Assembly: GCF_900129725.1 (NCBI RefSeq)
Contig: NZ_FQWQ01000001.1
Location: 3,428,855 to 3,492,854, forward strand
Direction of reading: 5' to 3'
Origin: Chryseolinea serpens
GTDB taxonomy: Bacteria > Bacteroidota > Bacteroidia > Cytophagales > Cyclobacteriaceae
Length of the DNA stretch: 64,000 bases
This document shows positions 17,028 to 27,388 of the stretch, in pieces. Under the pieces are notes generated by a model, which did no database searches, was not told the origin of the DNA, and saw only the letters and a program-made list of their open reading frames with translations. The first letter of the stretch is position 1; each line of letters begins with the position of its first letter. The translations under genes were made by a program, and so were the position numbers.

Positions 17028-20000
17028 ATGCGTTTCGGCATTTTGGCCCTGTTTGTGTTGATTTTTTCAGGCCTGACCGCCCAGGAATACCGTTTTCGAC
17101 TCTACCGCGTAGAACAAGGCCTGCCCAGCGATGTGACCAAGGCCGTAGCCGAAGACTCCCTCAACTTCCTTTGGATGGCTACCGACGACGGCCTGGTGAA
17201 ATACGATGGACTTTCGTTCACCACCTACAAACACGCTTTCCGAAGTCAGTACATCAAAAGCTTTTTGAAAACCCGCAGCGGGCGATTGCTGGTCATCGGC
17301 GACCTGGATGTGGTGGAGATCCAAAACAAGATCGACACCGTGCTGTTCAAGACCCTCATTCCGGGCTCGCGCATGCCGACAGATTCAACTGTATCTTCCC
17401 CAAAATCGATCTATGAAGATCGCAGTGGTATTATCTGGTTGGGTGAGCCAGAATCGGTGCTGCGCTATGATGGGAAGTCCATCAAACGTTTCAACTTCGG
17501 GGAGGCCAACCGGTCGCCCATCTTCATTCGCTCGTTCAGTTTTTTTGAAGACCTGCACGATAACCTCTACGCCATCTCCTACCAGGGCAATGTTTTTCGG
17601 TACGACGATTTGTTGCGCGATTTTGTGCCCGTACCCGGTGCGTTACCCAGCAACGTCAATCACGTTTTGTTTTTCAACGGCAAACTGCTGGTGGCCAGTG
17701 GCAGCGGATTGTTTGAAGCGGAGATGGAAGATCTTCACATTAAGACCGTCAAGAAGGCCCTCCCTATTCCGAACGCATCGTACTTAATGGCCACCGAGGA
17801 TGCCCTATGGGTATGCACGTACGACCAGGAGCTTTACCGCCTTTCGCACAGTAACTACTTCGACCTGCAGGTGCTGGACTATAGTTTCAAGGGGATCAAC
17901 AGTTGCTACGCCAGCAACGAAGGCGACATCTGGGCCTCGACCGACAAAGGAATCGTGCTGGTGCAGGAAGAGATTTTTTTGCAGGCGGATGTAAATTCCG
18001 AAGGCCATTTTGTCGAAGGCATCGCACACGACCGTGAGCATCACCTCACCTACTACTGTACGAAAGAAACCCTGGTGGAGCTAAAGCCCGTGCCCGATGG
18101 CAGCTGGGAACATACGCTGCGCTACAGCAACAAAGACGCCTATTTCCAATCGCTCACCTCCAACAAAAAAGGTCTGTGGGCCAGCAGCGTGTCGGATGTT
18201 TTTCTCTTTGAGAACGGGGAGATCAAGAAGCAATGGAACTTTGCCGGGCAGGGAAATTTTGTGCATGATCTTTACATCGACAAGCATGACAACGTGTGGA
18301 TGGGGCAAGCGGGAACCAGCAAGGTCACCGTCATCACCGACTCTTTCAACATCCGTCATTTTGATGTTCCCATTGCCAAGCAGAGCGAAATTAACCTGGT
18401 ACGTGAGGGCCCGGGTGGCATGTATGTGGCCGCCAGCGGGATTGGAGGCTACTTGTTCTTTAAACCCTACAATGGGTCTTCGTTCAAAAATGTTAGCCTC
18501 CCCGTGGCCTTCCAGACGCGGGGCGATTTCAATATCCAAGACATGACATTCCAGGGCGACGTTCTTTGGATCGCGTCGACCGAAGGATTGTTGCGCTATG
18601 ATGGCCGCACCATCAGCCGTGTAGACTTTGGCGAAGTGTTCTCCACTTTTTTCGTCAGCTCTGTTGAAACGCTGGATGACCAGAACATCATTTTCTCCAA
18701 TTCCTTCGGACTGTTTTGCTACAATACGACGTCTCACGAATTTGGGCTGTACGATGAGAACTCCGGTCTGCCCAGCAATGCCATCACCGACCACGGCATT
18801 TCGATCGACCAGGACCAAAGGGTGTGGATCGGCACTTCGTTCGGGCTGGCCTATACGGAGAAATCGCTAACCGAAAACGAGAAAACGGTAAAGCCCTATG
18901 CCACGGGCGCGCAAGTGGATGCCCGGCACACCCCGTTTGTAAATGGCGTGTATGCTCCCTATGGTTCTTTCATTAACATTCAATTCTCGCCCATCACCTT
19001 CCCCGAAAACAAGATCAACCTGCAATGGCGCATGCGGGGCGATAGCCTGTGGCACAAAGTGGACTATCACGAGGTAAGCCTCTCCAGTCTATCGGCGGGA
19101 AAGCATACCGTGGAGGTGCGCGCCAAGAAGAACCTGGGTTTAGGATGGAGCGAAACGCGGACAGTGGATGTTTATATTTCGCCACCGTTCTGGCAACGCG
19201 CCGAATTTATCATGCTGGTGCTTTGCGCTGTGCTGCTCATTTCCTGGGCCTCGTTCAGCGTGAGTTCGCGGATCATGCAAAAGCGCAAAGAGTTTCTTCA
19301 GAACCTGGTGAATAAACGCACAGAAGAGTTGCAAAAGGCAAACGAGGAACTCACCGTGCGCAACAGTGAACTGGACCGCTTTGTATACAGCGCCTCGCAC
19401 GACCTGAGTGCACCGCTTAAATCCATCCTGGGCCTAATCCGCGTGGCGCGGCTCGACAATCCCGGCGACGGGCACAAAGAATACCTCACCATGATGGAAC
19501 GCAGCGTGCTGAAGCTGGAGGAATTTATCAAAGACGTGGTGAGCTATTCGCGCAACACGCGCATGCCCGTGAAGCTAGAGCCGTTCCGCTTCGACGATAT
19601 GGTGAAAAGCATTCTACAGGATCTTCAATATTCCCCGGGCTTTGCCAAGATCCGGTTCGCTGTGAAGGACGAACTTCAGGGCGACCTGGTCAGCGACCCC
19701 ATCCGGGTGCGGATCGTCCTGAACAACCTGATCTCCAATGCCATCAAATTTCACCTGTTCGAGAACGGCCGTCAGCCGTATGTGAACATCGAGCTGCGTT
19801 GTAAAGCCAAGCAATACGTGATCGTCGTGGAAGATAACGGCCAGGGCATCGAGGAAAAACACCTGGGTCGTATTTTCGAAATGTTCTATCGCGCCACCGA
19901 AAATGCGCAGGGCTCCGGGTTGGGGTTATATATTTTGAAAGAGACCGTCACCAAATTGAACGGGTTTGTGGAGGTGCGGTCCGCCTTTGGCGAAGGCACG

Positions 20001-20057
20001 ATCTTTACGATCACCCTGCCCGACCGGGTCCACCTCGACCAGGTGCAGCCGACCTAA
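17028..20057 (+). CDS. Sensor histidine kinase with periplasmic propeller
   Basis: A 1009-residue membrane sensor. It has a signal peptide (cleavage near LTAQE), then two seven-bladed-type propellers of two-component-regulator repeats (signature LWMATDDGLVKYDG and relatives), a Y_Y_Y immunoglobulin-like domain before the membrane, one membrane segment near residue 725, a coiled coil, and a HisKA domain with the phospho-acceptor histidine in YSASHDLSAPL near residue 791. The HATPase domain carries NLISNAIKFH and GSGLGLYI. There is no receiver or DNA-binding domain, unlike the hybrid one-protein systems common in Bacteroidota, and no response regulator gene is adjacent, so its partner is unknown. 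The periplasmic ligand is unknown too. Confidence 0.92.
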   Translation: MRFGILALFVLIFSGLTAQEYRFRLYRVEQGLPSDVTKAVAEDSLNFLWMATDDGLVKYDGLSFTTYKHAFRSQYIKSFLKTRSGRLLVIGDLDVVEIQNKIDTVLFKTLIPGSRMPTDSTVSSPKSIYEDRSGIIWLGEPESVLRYDGKSIKRFNFGEANRSPIFIRSFSFFEDLHDNLYAISYQGNVFRYDDLLRDFVPVPGALPSNVNHVLFFNGKLLVASGSGLFEAEMEDLHIKTVKKALPIPNASYLMATEDALWVCTYDQELYRLSHSNYFDLQVLDYSFKGINSCYASNEGDIWASTDKGIVLVQEEIFLQADVNSEGHFVEGIAHDREHHLTYYCTKETLVELKPVPDGSWEHTLRYSNKDAYFQSLTSNKKGLWASSVSDVFLFENGEIKKQWNFAGQGNFVHDLYIDKHDNVWMGQAGTSKVTVITDSFNIRHFDVPIAKQSEINLVREGPGGMYVAASGIGGYLFFKPYNGSSFKNVSLPVAFQTRGDFNIQDMTFQGDVLWIASTEGLLRYDGRTISRVDFGEVFSTFFVSSVETLDDQNIIFSNSFGLFCYNTTSHEFGLYDENSGLPSNAITDHGISIDQDQRVWIGTSFGLAYTEKSLTENEKTVKPYATGAQVDARHTPFVNGVYAPYGSFINIQFSPITFPENKINLQWRMRGDSLWHKVDYHEVSLSSLSAGKHTVEVRAKKNLGLGWSETRTVDVYISPPFWQRAEFIMLVLCAVLLISWASFSVSSRIMQKRKEFLQNLVNKRTEELQKANEELTVRNSELDRFVYSASHDLSAPLKSILGLIRVARLDNPGDGHKEYLTMMERSVLKLEEFIKDVVSYSRNTRMPVKLEPFRFDDMVKSILQDLQYSPGFAKIRFAVKDELQGDLVSDPIRVRIVLNNLISNAIKFHLFENGRQPYVNIELRCKAKQYVIVVEDNGQGIEEKHLGRIFEMFYRATENAQGSGLGLYILKETVTKLNGFVEVRSAFGEGTIFTITLPDRVHLDQVQPT

Positions 20058-20130
20058 ACGCGGGGAACGGGCTTTCGGTTTCCCTTCTGAAACTTAATTT
20101 TCTGTTGGCATCAAACATCGCCAGGTTTAT

Positions 20131-20138
20131 TACTTTTG
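20131..20138 (+). promoter_or_regulatory. Bacteroidota-type -7 element before the M16 peptidase
   Basis: TACTTTTG matches TAnnTTTG exactly and ends six bases before the ATG at 20145. A TTGG at 20105-20108 is a possible -33 element, though the spacing is a few bases longer than the usual 19-21. A transcript from here would be essentially leaderless. Confidence 0.6.
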
Positions 20139-20144
20139 TGCCCG

Positions 20145-21383
20145 ATGATAACCTTTAGTGAATTTCAACTGGCGAATGGACTCCGCGTGATCGTGCACGA
20201 AGACCCTACGGTGCAGATCGCCGTCATGAACATTTTGTATGACGTCGGCTCCCGCGATGAGCGCCCGGACAAAACCGGCTTTGCCCATTTGTTCGAGCAC
20301 CTCATGTTCGGCGGATCGGCCAACATTCCCAACTACGACGAGCCGTTGCAACGCGTGGGCGGCGAGAACAACGCCTTCACCAACACCGATATCACCAACT
20401 ACTACCTCACCCTACCCGCCTCCAATATCGAGACGGGGTTCTGGCTGGAGAGCGACCGCATGAACGGTTTATCGTTCGATCCCAAAGTGCTGGAGGTGCA
20501 ACGGAAGGTGGTGATCGAAGAGTTCAAACAGCGCTATCTCAATCAACCCTATGGCGACGTCTGGTTGAAGCTACGGCCGCTGGCCTATCACGTCCACCCC
20601 TATCAATGGGCTACCATTGGCAAGGAGATCAGCCACATCGAGAACGCCACGATGGAGGATGTGAAGGAATTTTTCTTCCACCACTATGTGCCCGACAATG
20701 CCGTGTTGGTCGTCGCCGGAAACGTGACGGTGGAGCAGGTGAAACGGCTTTCCGAAAAATGGTTTGGCCCTATCCGGGCTGGCAAACAATCGCGCGCGCT
20801 GCCGAAAGAGCCTGCGCAAAAGCAAAAAAGAGCATTGGATGTGAACGCCAACGTTCCGGCAAACGCGCTGTACAAAGCCTATCACATGGGCGCCCGTTTT
20901 GATGCCGATTATTATACGTCCGACCTGCTGAGTGATGTGCTGAGCCGCGGACAATCCAGCCGCCTCTACCAAAAGCTGGTGAAGGAGAAAGAGATCTTTA
21001 CTTCCATTTCTTCGTTCGTGATGGGCACGGTCGATCCGGGTTTGTTTGTGATCAGCGGCCGCGTGAAAGACGGTATCACCCTGGAGCAGGCCGAAGGTGA
21101 AGTGAATGAAATTCTGTCCACCCTCGTGGCAAAAGGAACCGACGAGGAGGAGCTTGAGAAAGTAAAAAACCAGACCGAGTCGACCCTGGAATTTGGCGAG
21201 GTGGAAGTGATGAACCGCGCCATGAACCTGGCATTCGCCAAACTATCGGGCGACACCAACCTGGTGAACGAAGAAGCGGAACTGATCCGCGCCGTGACGA
21301 CCGCCGACATGCAACGTGTGGCACAATCCATTCTGCGCGAGGAAAACTCCAGTGTGCTTTATTATCGCGCGGAGAAAAAATAA
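20145..21383 (+). CDS. M16 family zinc peptidase (insulinase/pitrilysin-like)
   Basis: A 412-residue single-domain-pair metallopeptidase. The inverted zinc motif H-x-x-E-H is visible in FAHLFEHLMFGG, with the distal glutamate expected in the helix about 75 residues later (VVIEEFKQRY). The C-terminal half contains the R-Y-like second M16 domain (LSDVLSRGQSSRLYQKL). No signal peptide is present, so this copy is likely cytoplasmic. The ATG at 20145 is favoured over a GTG at 20136 because the promoter box overlaps the latter. Confidence 0.9.
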   Translation: MITFSEFQLANGLRVIVHEDPTVQIAVMNILYDVGSRDERPDKTGFAHLFEHLMFGGSANIPNYDEPLQRVGGENNAFTNTDITNYYLTLPASNIETGFWLESDRMNGLSFDPKVLEVQRKVVIEEFKQRYLNQPYGDVWLKLRPLAYHVHPYQWATIGKEISHIENATMEDVKEFFFHHYVPDNAVLVVAGNVTVEQVKRLSEKWFGPIRAGKQSRALPKEPAQKQKRALDVNANVPANALYKAYHMGARFDADYYTSDLLSDVLSRGQSSRLYQKLVKEKEIFTSISSFVMGTVDPGLFVISGRVKDGITLEQAEGEVNEILSTLVAKGTDEEELEKVKNQTESTLEFGEVEVMNRAMNLAFAKLSGDTNLVNEEAELIRAVTTADMQRVAQSILREENSSVLYYRAEKK

Positions 21384-21404
21384 GATTCATAAAATTAACG
21401 ATCG

Positions 21405-21887
21405 ATGAAGATACGCGTAGGCATGGGTTTCGACGTGCACGAATTGGAAGCGGGAAGAAATTTCTACCTCGGTGGCATGCCATTGCCCGATGCGCCTAAG
21501 GGTGCCGTTGGGCACTCCGACGCCGACGTGCTCATTCACGCCATCTGCGACGCCCTGCTGGGAGCCGCCAATTTGCGCGATATCGGTTTCCATTTCTCCA
21601 ACACCGACAACCGGTGGAAGAACATGGACAGCACATTTTTTCTCAAGGAAGTGACACGCCTCGTCCACGAAAAAGGGTGGCGCATCGGCAACGTGGACTG
21701 CACCATTTGCCTGGAGAAACCCAAGGTGAATCCGCACATTCCCGCGATGAAAAAGATCCTGGCCCCGCTCATGGACATCACCGAGGACGATGTGTCCATC
21801 AAGGCCACCACCAATGAAAAACTGGGGTATGTGGGCCGTGAAGAGGGCGTTTGTGCGTATGCGGTTGCGTTGATCCAAAAAGAATAA
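21405..21887 (+). CDS. ispF: IspF, 2-C-methyl-D-erythritol 2,4-cyclodiphosphate synthase
   Basis: Catalyses the fifth step of the non-mevalonate isoprenoid pathway, forming the cyclic diphosphate with loss of CMP. The 160-residue length is normal. The metal site is visible as D-x-H in GFDVHELEAG, with a histidine in HSDADVLIHAICDALLGAA; the TTNEKLGY segment and the ending AYAVALI are typical. It overlaps mnmD by one base (TAATG), suggesting coupled translation, and follows the M16 gene by 21 bp. Confidence 0.96.
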   Translation: MKIRVGMGFDVHELEAGRNFYLGGMPLPDAPKGAVGHSDADVLIHAICDALLGAANLRDIGFHFSNTDNRWKNMDSTFFLKEVTRLVHEKGWRIGNVDCTICLEKPKVNPHIPAMKKILAPLMDITEDDVSIKATTNEKLGYVGREEGVCAYAVALIQKE

Positions 21888-22564
21888 TGTCGCTCACCAT
21901 CATCACCACCGGCGATGGCTCGCATTCGCTGCGAAACGAAGCGTTGAATGAGACGTATCATTCAGTTCATGGCGCTTTGCAGGAATCGGTACATGTTTTT
22001 ATCCGGAATGGGTTGGAGCATCGCCTGCGGGATTTTCACAACGAGTCACTTTCCATTTTCGAGGTAGGCTTTGGCACCGGGCTGAATGCCTTGTTGACGG
22101 CAAATTATGCCTTGGAGAATACCGTAACGATTTCTTACACTTCCATTGAAGCCTTTCCTGTGCCCGGGGAAATTTGGAGAACCTTGAACTATGGCTCCAC
22201 CGAAGAAGGCCAAAAAAGATTTTATTCGCTTCACGAGGCGGCTTGGGAAACCGAACAACAGATCGTTCCCCGGTTCCGCCTGCGCAAAATGCACATCACG
22301 TTAGAGGACATGATCCTCCCGGCATCCTCGTTTGACGTCATTTATTTCGATGCCTTTGCACCCAACAAGCAACCCGACTTGTGGACGTTGCCCATGCTGG
22401 AAAAAGTGACCGCCTTGTTGAGACCCGGTGGCGTGTTTGTCACCTATTGCGCCAAGGGGCAGCTCAAGCGCGACCTCAAAAGTCTGGGGCTCACAACGGA
22501 TACCCTACCCGGCCCGCCAGGCAAGAAAGAGATGGTGCGGGCGACGCGTGCGGTGATGGGGTGA
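21887..22564 (+). CDS. mnmD: MnmD-type tRNA U34 methyltransferase (DUF752)
   Basis: An SAM-dependent methyltransferase of 225 residues that completes the 5-methylaminomethyl-2-thiouridine modification at tRNA position 34. It corresponds to the methyltransferase half of MnmC without the oxidase domain. The SAM-binding glycine motif is FEVGFGTGLNALL, the acidic motif is DVIYFDAFAPNKQPDLW, and the end contains FVTYCAKGQLKRDL. The ATG at 21887 overlaps the ispF stop, and this start gives the family N-terminus. Confidence 0.9.
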   Translation: MSLTIITTGDGSHSLRNEALNETYHSVHGALQESVHVFIRNGLEHRLRDFHNESLSIFEVGFGTGLNALLTANYALENTVTISYTSIEAFPVPGEIWRTLNYGSTEEGQKRFYSLHEAAWETEQQIVPRFRLRKMHITLEDMILPASSFDVIYFDAFAPNKQPDLWTLPMLEKVTALLRPGGVFVTYCAKGQLKRDLKSLGLTTDTLPGPPGKKEMVRATRAVMG

Positions 22565-22607
22565 GGCGGCAGGTGAAAGTGTAAAAATGACGCTAACGAT
22601 CGTTCTG

Positions 22608-22658
22608 AAAATTGAAAAATATCAATCGTTTTCGCTCTAAATTCAATTTTTCAAAATT
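22608..22658. repeat. A+T-rich inverted repeat upstream of gltB
   Basis: AAAATTGAAAAAT (22608-22620) and ATTTTTCAAAATT (22646-22658) are complementary at 11 of 13 positions with a 25-base spacer. It lies in the 275-bp gap between mnmD and gltB. It could be an operator or part of a transcript hairpin, but A+T-rich sequence makes chance matches easy. Confidence 0.25.
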
Positions 22659-22839
22659 GCGGACCCTGCAATCGTTGACGTTTTGTAATTTTTATAACCT
22701 TTCGGATCAATAGTAAAAAGATTCAAAAAATTGGGAAGAAGTCACAAAAGGCCCCAATTTCCTTCTGTTTGTTTGATAAATTCAAAACTCCGTTCTGCCC
22801 TGAGCGGTGTATTTGACGCATAATTAAAACGACCAGAAG

Positions 22840-25800
22840 ATGAAAGAGAAGACCAGACGTGGTTTGTACACCCCTGAACTGGAACATGATGCCTGCGGCA
22901 TTGGCTTCGTCGCCAACATCAACGGCACCAAAACTAACCAAAACCTGCGCGATGCCCTCTCCATGCTCGAAAACATGGAACACCGCGGAGGCAAGGGAAG
23001 TAGCCCCAAAACCGGCGACGGTGCGGGGATCCTGATCCAGTTGCCCCACGATTTTTTTGTTGAAGAATGTAACCGTCTCGGTTTCGAGTTGCCCGCTGCG
23101 GGCCGCTATGGAACCGGTATGGTGTTTTTCCCGCGCGACAAAAAGGTGATGAACGCCTGTCGCGAGGTGCTTAGGAGAAATATCAAAGAACTTGGCCTCG
23201 AACTGCTCGGCTACCGCGTGGTGCCCGTAGACCACAGCGTGCCCGGTCCTGGTGCTGCCGAAGTGGAGCCTGTCATCGAGCAGGTCTTCGTGAAAGCTAA
23301 GGACGAATCGCTGGTGGGCGAAAGCTTCGAGCGCAAATTGTTCGTGCTGCGCAACCTCACCTCGCATGCCATCGCCCGCGATGTGAAAGGCAGCAACAAG
23401 GAATTCTACATTACCAGCTTCTCGGCGCGCACCATCATCTACAAAGGCCAGCTGCGCACCGAACAGCTTCGCGAATATTTTTATGACCTGCAGGATCCGC
23501 GTCTGAAGACCGCTTTGGCGCTCGTACACTCCCGCTTTTCGACCAACACATTCCCCAACTGGAAACTGGCCCAGCCGTTCCGTTTCATCGCCCACAACGG
23601 CGAGATCAACACCATTCGCGGGAACGTGAACAAAATGAAGTCCAAGGAAGCCCTCTTCAAATCGACGTTGTTCACCGACGAAGAATTGAAGATGTTGCTG
23701 CCCATCACCAGCCCCGACGGCTCCGACTCCGCCAACCTGGATGCCCTGGTAGAAATGCTGGTCTTGTCTGGACGTTCATTGCCGCACGTGCTCATGATGC
23801 TGGTGCCGGAAGCGTGGCAGGACAACAAGCTGATGGACCCGCACCGCAAGGCCTTCTACAAGTATCACGCTTCCATGATGGAACCGTGGGACGGCCCCGC
23901 CGCATTGGTATTCACCGACGGCACACGCATCGGCGCGACACTCGACCGGAATGGTCTTCGCCCGCTGCGCTATTGTGTGACCCGCTCCGGCCGCGTGATT
24001 GCCGCCTCTGAAGCCGGCGCATTGCCCGTAGATCCCAAAGACATTATCGAAAAAGGCCGCATCACCCCCGGCAAGATGCTCATGGTCGACACCAACCTGG
24101 GTAAAGTGCTGGACGACGAGAAAGTGAAGCGTGCCGTATACGAAGGCAAGTCGTACTACAACTGGATCATCCAAAACCGGTTGAAACTGCGCCTGGAGCC
24201 CGAACACGAGTGGGTGGAAAGCAGCTTCGACGAGAAGACGCTCGTGCAACGCCAAAACGCCTACGGCTACACCGCCGAAGACGTGAAGATGCTGCTGCTC
24301 CCCATGGCCGAAAAAGGATACGAAGCCGTTGGCTCTATGGGCGACGACACACCCCAAGCCGTGTTGTCGAAAGAGAGCCGTCACCTTTCGAACTATTTCA
24401 AGCAACATTTTGCGCAGGTAAGTAACCCGCCCATCGACCCCATCCGCGAGCGGTTGGTGATGTCGCTCTTCACACGCGTGGGCTCCAGCCTCAACGTGTT
24501 GGAAGAAACGCCGGAACATACCCGCCAGATCCATATCTCACAACCGGTATTGCTCAACGCCGACCTGGAAAAATTCAAGCACCTGCAAGACCAGGGATTT
24601 GAATGCGCTGTGATCCAATGCGTGTTCAAGGCCGATGGTGAACCCGGTCGTTTGGAAGAAAGCCTCAACCGCATCTGCCAGGAAGCCGAGAAGGCTGTTC
24701 GTGCCGGAAAGAAGATCCTCATCCTTTCAGACCGGAAGATCAGCAATGAATTTGCTCCCATCCCGTCCCTCTTGTCGGTGGGTGCGGTGCATCAATACCT
24801 GGTGGAGAAAAGAATTCGCACGCAAGCCGGCCTCGTTGTAGAAGCAGGCGATGCGTGGGAAGTACATCACTTTGCCACCATCGTGGGTTATGGCGCCAGC
24901 GCGGTGAACCCTTACATGGCCTTAGAGACCATCCACTTCCTCAACAAGCAAGGCGCTTTCTACAAGCCCCTTCCCGATGAAGAAGCGTACTCCAACTTCC
25001 AGAAGGCCGTTGGCAATGGTTTGTTGAAGGTGATGTCCAAGATGGGTATCAGCACCTTGCAGTCGTATCAGTCTTCGCAGATCTTTGAAGCGCTGGGTAT
25101 CGGCAGCGATGTGGTAGAGAAATGTTTCAGAGGCACGATCAGCCGCATTGAAGGTTTGTCGTTTGATGATATCGCGAAGGAAGTACTGGTGCGTCACGAG
25201 CTTGCTTATGAGAACGAAAGCAAGGAACTCCCCGTAGGCGGTGTGTATCAGTGGAAACGCCGGGGTGAGAAACACTTGTTCAGCCCCGAAGTGATCCACT
25301 TGCTGCAACACTCCACCAAGTCGAACAACTACGAGCTCTTCAAGAAATACGCGCAAAAGATCAACGATCAGACGAGAGACACCCTCACGTTCCGCGGCTT
25401 GTTCGAATTCAAAAAACGCAATCCTATTGCGCTGGAAGAAGTTGAACCTGTCGAAGAGATCTTCAAACGTTTCGCTACGGGCGCTATGTCATTTGGATCC
25501 ATTTCGCACGAAGCGCACAGCACCCTGGCCATTGCCATGAACCGCATCGGCGGAAAGAGCAATAGCGGTGAAGGGGGAGAAGACGAAGCTCGTTTTGAGA
25601 AGAAGCCTAACGGCGACTGGGAACGTTCGGCCATCAAGCAAGTGGCTTCGGGCCGCTTCGGTGTGACCAGCTACTACCTGGCAAACGCCGACGAACTCCA
25701 GATCAAAATGGCGCAAGGTGCAAAGCCCGGCGAAGGAGGTCAGTTGCCCGGCCATAAAGTTGACGAATGGATCGGACGCGTGCGTCACTCTACACCCGGT

Positions 25801-27378
25801 GTAGGGTTGATCTCGCCCCCGCCTCACCATGATATTTATTCCATTGAAGACCTGGCGCAGTTGATCTACGATTTGAAGAACGCCAACCGCCAGGCCCGTA
25901 TCAACGTGAAGCTTGTTTCTCAGGCAGGTGTTGGTACCGTAGCAGCCGGCGTGGCAAAAGCCAAAGCGGATGCTATCCTTATCTCCGGTTCCGATGGAGG
26001 AACAGGTGCATCACCCATCAGCTCCGTGCGTCATGCTGGTCTGCCTTGGGAACTTGGTTTAGCGGAAGCGCACCAGACCCTGGTAAAAAATAATTTGAGA
26101 AGCCGCGTCGTGTTGCAGACCGACGGACAGATCCGCACCGGCCGCGACATCGCCATCGCCGCTTTGCTTGGCGCCGAAGAATGGGGTGTTGCTACCGCCG
26201 CGCTGGTGGTAGAAGGTTGTATCATGATGCGCAAATGCCATTTGAACACCTGCCCCGTGGGTATTGCCACGCAAGACAGCGACCTGCGCAAATTGTTCAC
26301 CGGAAATCCCGATCACGTCGTGAACTTCTTCACCTTCCTCGCACACGACCTTCGCGAAGTGATGGCTGAACTTGGTTTCCGTACCGTGAACGAAATGGTG
26401 GGCCGCGCCGACATGCTGCGCGTGCGCCAGGACATCGATCACTGGAAGATCAAGAAACTCGACCTCTCCCCGATCCTGCAACGCGAGCCCGTGTTGGAAC
26501 ACATCGGTCTCTACAAACAGATCGACCAGGATTTCGAGTTGGAGAAAGTGTTGGATTGGAAACTGGTGGAAGCTGCCCGTGCCGCATTGGACGATGCCGA
26601 ACCGGTTCAAGAGAAATTCATCATCCGCAATACCGACCGCACCACGGGCGCATTGCTGTCGAACGAGATCTCGAAAAAATATAAAGGCAAAGGATTACCG
26701 GAAGATACCATCCACTTCCAATTCAAAGGATCGGCAGGCCAGAGCTTTGCAGCCTTCGTTGCACCGGGTGTGACGTTCGAGCTGGAAGGTGAGGCAAACG
26801 ACTACTTTGGAAAAGGATTGTCGGGTGGAAAACTGATCGTGTATCCCGACAAGGAATCCACCTTCAAGCCCGAAGACAACATCATCGTGGGCAACGTAGC
26901 CTTCTATGGTGCGACCTCCGGCGAAGCGTATATCCGCGGACAAGCCGGCGAACGGTTCTGCGTTCGTAACTCGGGTGTGACCACGGTAGTGGAAGGCGTA
27001 GGCGATCACGCCTGCGAATACATGACCGGTGGCCGCGTGGTTGTGCTGGGTAAGACCGGACGCAACTTCGCCGCGGGGATGAGCGGTGGTATTGCCTATG
27101 TATTTGATCCCGAACGCGCCCTGGACCGCCTTTGCAACAAAGACATGGTCGATGTGGAGACCATGGAAACGGAAGACAAAGTAGAAGTGAAGGCCATGAT
27201 CGAGAAACACTTCAAGTATACGGGCAGCGACCCGGCCGAGTGGATCCTCGAAAAGTGGGAAGAAGCTTCCGAGCTCTTTGTGAAGGTGATGCCGAAAGAC
27301 TACAAGGCCGTGCTGCAAAAAGCAAAGGCTGCAAAGGTATCGGCACCCAAGGTTGGAAAAGTTACAGTTAAAAATTGA
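22840..27378 (+). CDS. gltB: Glutamate synthase large subunit
   Basis: The large subunit of NADPH-dependent glutamate synthase transfers the glutamine amide to 2-oxoglutarate. The 1512-residue protein has the N-terminal class II glutaminase domain with the catalytic cysteine in EHDACGIGF (a short propeptide must be removed), a central domain, the FMN-binding synthase domain with the 3Fe-4S cysteines in CHLNTCPVG and the preceding KC, and the C-terminal beta-helix repeats (GGRVVVLG, GGIAYVF). The gene is 10 bp upstream of gltD and surely co-transcribed with it. Length and all domains are normal. Confidence 0.97.
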   Translation: MKEKTRRGLYTPELEHDACGIGFVANINGTKTNQNLRDALSMLENMEHRGGKGSSPKTGDGAGILIQLPHDFFVEECNRLGFELPAAGRYGTGMVFFPRDKKVMNACREVLRRNIKELGLELLGYRVVPVDHSVPGPGAAEVEPVIEQVFVKAKDESLVGESFERKLFVLRNLTSHAIARDVKGSNKEFYITSFSARTIIYKGQLRTEQLREYFYDLQDPRLKTALALVHSRFSTNTFPNWKLAQPFRFIAHNGEINTIRGNVNKMKSKEALFKSTLFTDEELKMLLPITSPDGSDSANLDALVEMLVLSGRSLPHVLMMLVPEAWQDNKLMDPHRKAFYKYHASMMEPWDGPAALVFTDGTRIGATLDRNGLRPLRYCVTRSGRVIAASEAGALPVDPKDIIEKGRITPGKMLMVDTNLGKVLDDEKVKRAVYEGKSYYNWIIQNRLKLRLEPEHEWVESSFDEKTLVQRQNAYGYTAEDVKMLLLPMAEKGYEAVGSMGDDTPQAVLSKESRHLSNYFKQHFAQVSNPPIDPIRERLVMSLFTRVGSSLNVLEETPEHTRQIHISQPVLLNADLEKFKHLQDQGFECAVIQCVFKADGEPGRLEESLNRICQEAEKAVRAGKKILILSDRKISNEFAPIPSLLSVGAVHQYLVEKRIRTQAGLVVEAGDAWEVHHFATIVGYGASAVNPYMALETIHFLNKQGAFYKPLPDEEAYSNFQKAVGNGLLKVMSKMGISTLQSYQSSQIFEALGIGSDVVEKCFRGTISRIEGLSFDDIAKEVLVRHELAYENESKELPVGGVYQWKRRGEKHLFSPEVIHLLQHSTKSNNYELFKKYAQKINDQTRDTLTFRGLFEFKKRNPIALEEVEPVEEIFKRFATGAMSFGSISHEAHSTLAIAMNRIGGKSNSGEGGEDEARFEKKPNGDWERSAIKQVASGRFGVTSYYLANADELQIKMAQGAKPGEGGQLPGHKVDEWIGRVRHSTPGVGLISPPPHHDIYSIEDLAQLIYDLKNANRQARINVKLVSQAGVGTVAAGVAKAKADAILISGSDGGTGASPISSVRHAGLPWELGLAEAHQTLVKNNLRSRVVLQTDGQIRTGRDIAIAALLGAEEWGVATAALVVEGCIMMRKCHLNTCPVGIATQDSDLRKLFTGNPDHVVNFFTFLAHDLREVMAELGFRTVNEMVGRADMLRVRQDIDHWKIKKLDLSPILQREPVLEHIGLYKQIDQDFELEKVLDWKLVEAARAALDDAEPVQEKFIIRNTDRTTGALLSNEISKKYKGKGLPEDTIHFQFKGSAGQSFAAFVAPGVTFELEGEANDYFGKGLSGGKLIVYPDKESTFKPEDNIIVGNVAFYGATSGEAYIRGQAGERFCVRNSGVTTVVEGVGDHACEYMTGGRVVVLGKTGRNFAAGMSGGIAYVFDPERALDRLCNKDMVDVETMETEDKVEVKAMIEKHFKYTGSDPAEWILEKWEEASELFVKVMPKDYKAVLQKAKAAKVSAPKVGKVTVKN

Positions 27379-27388
27379 TTAGACGAAC

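Noticed and set aside
22840..27378. Minus-strand frames of 140-290 codons inside gltB
   Set aside because: They are antisense to a complete, motif-verified gltB and unlike known proteins.
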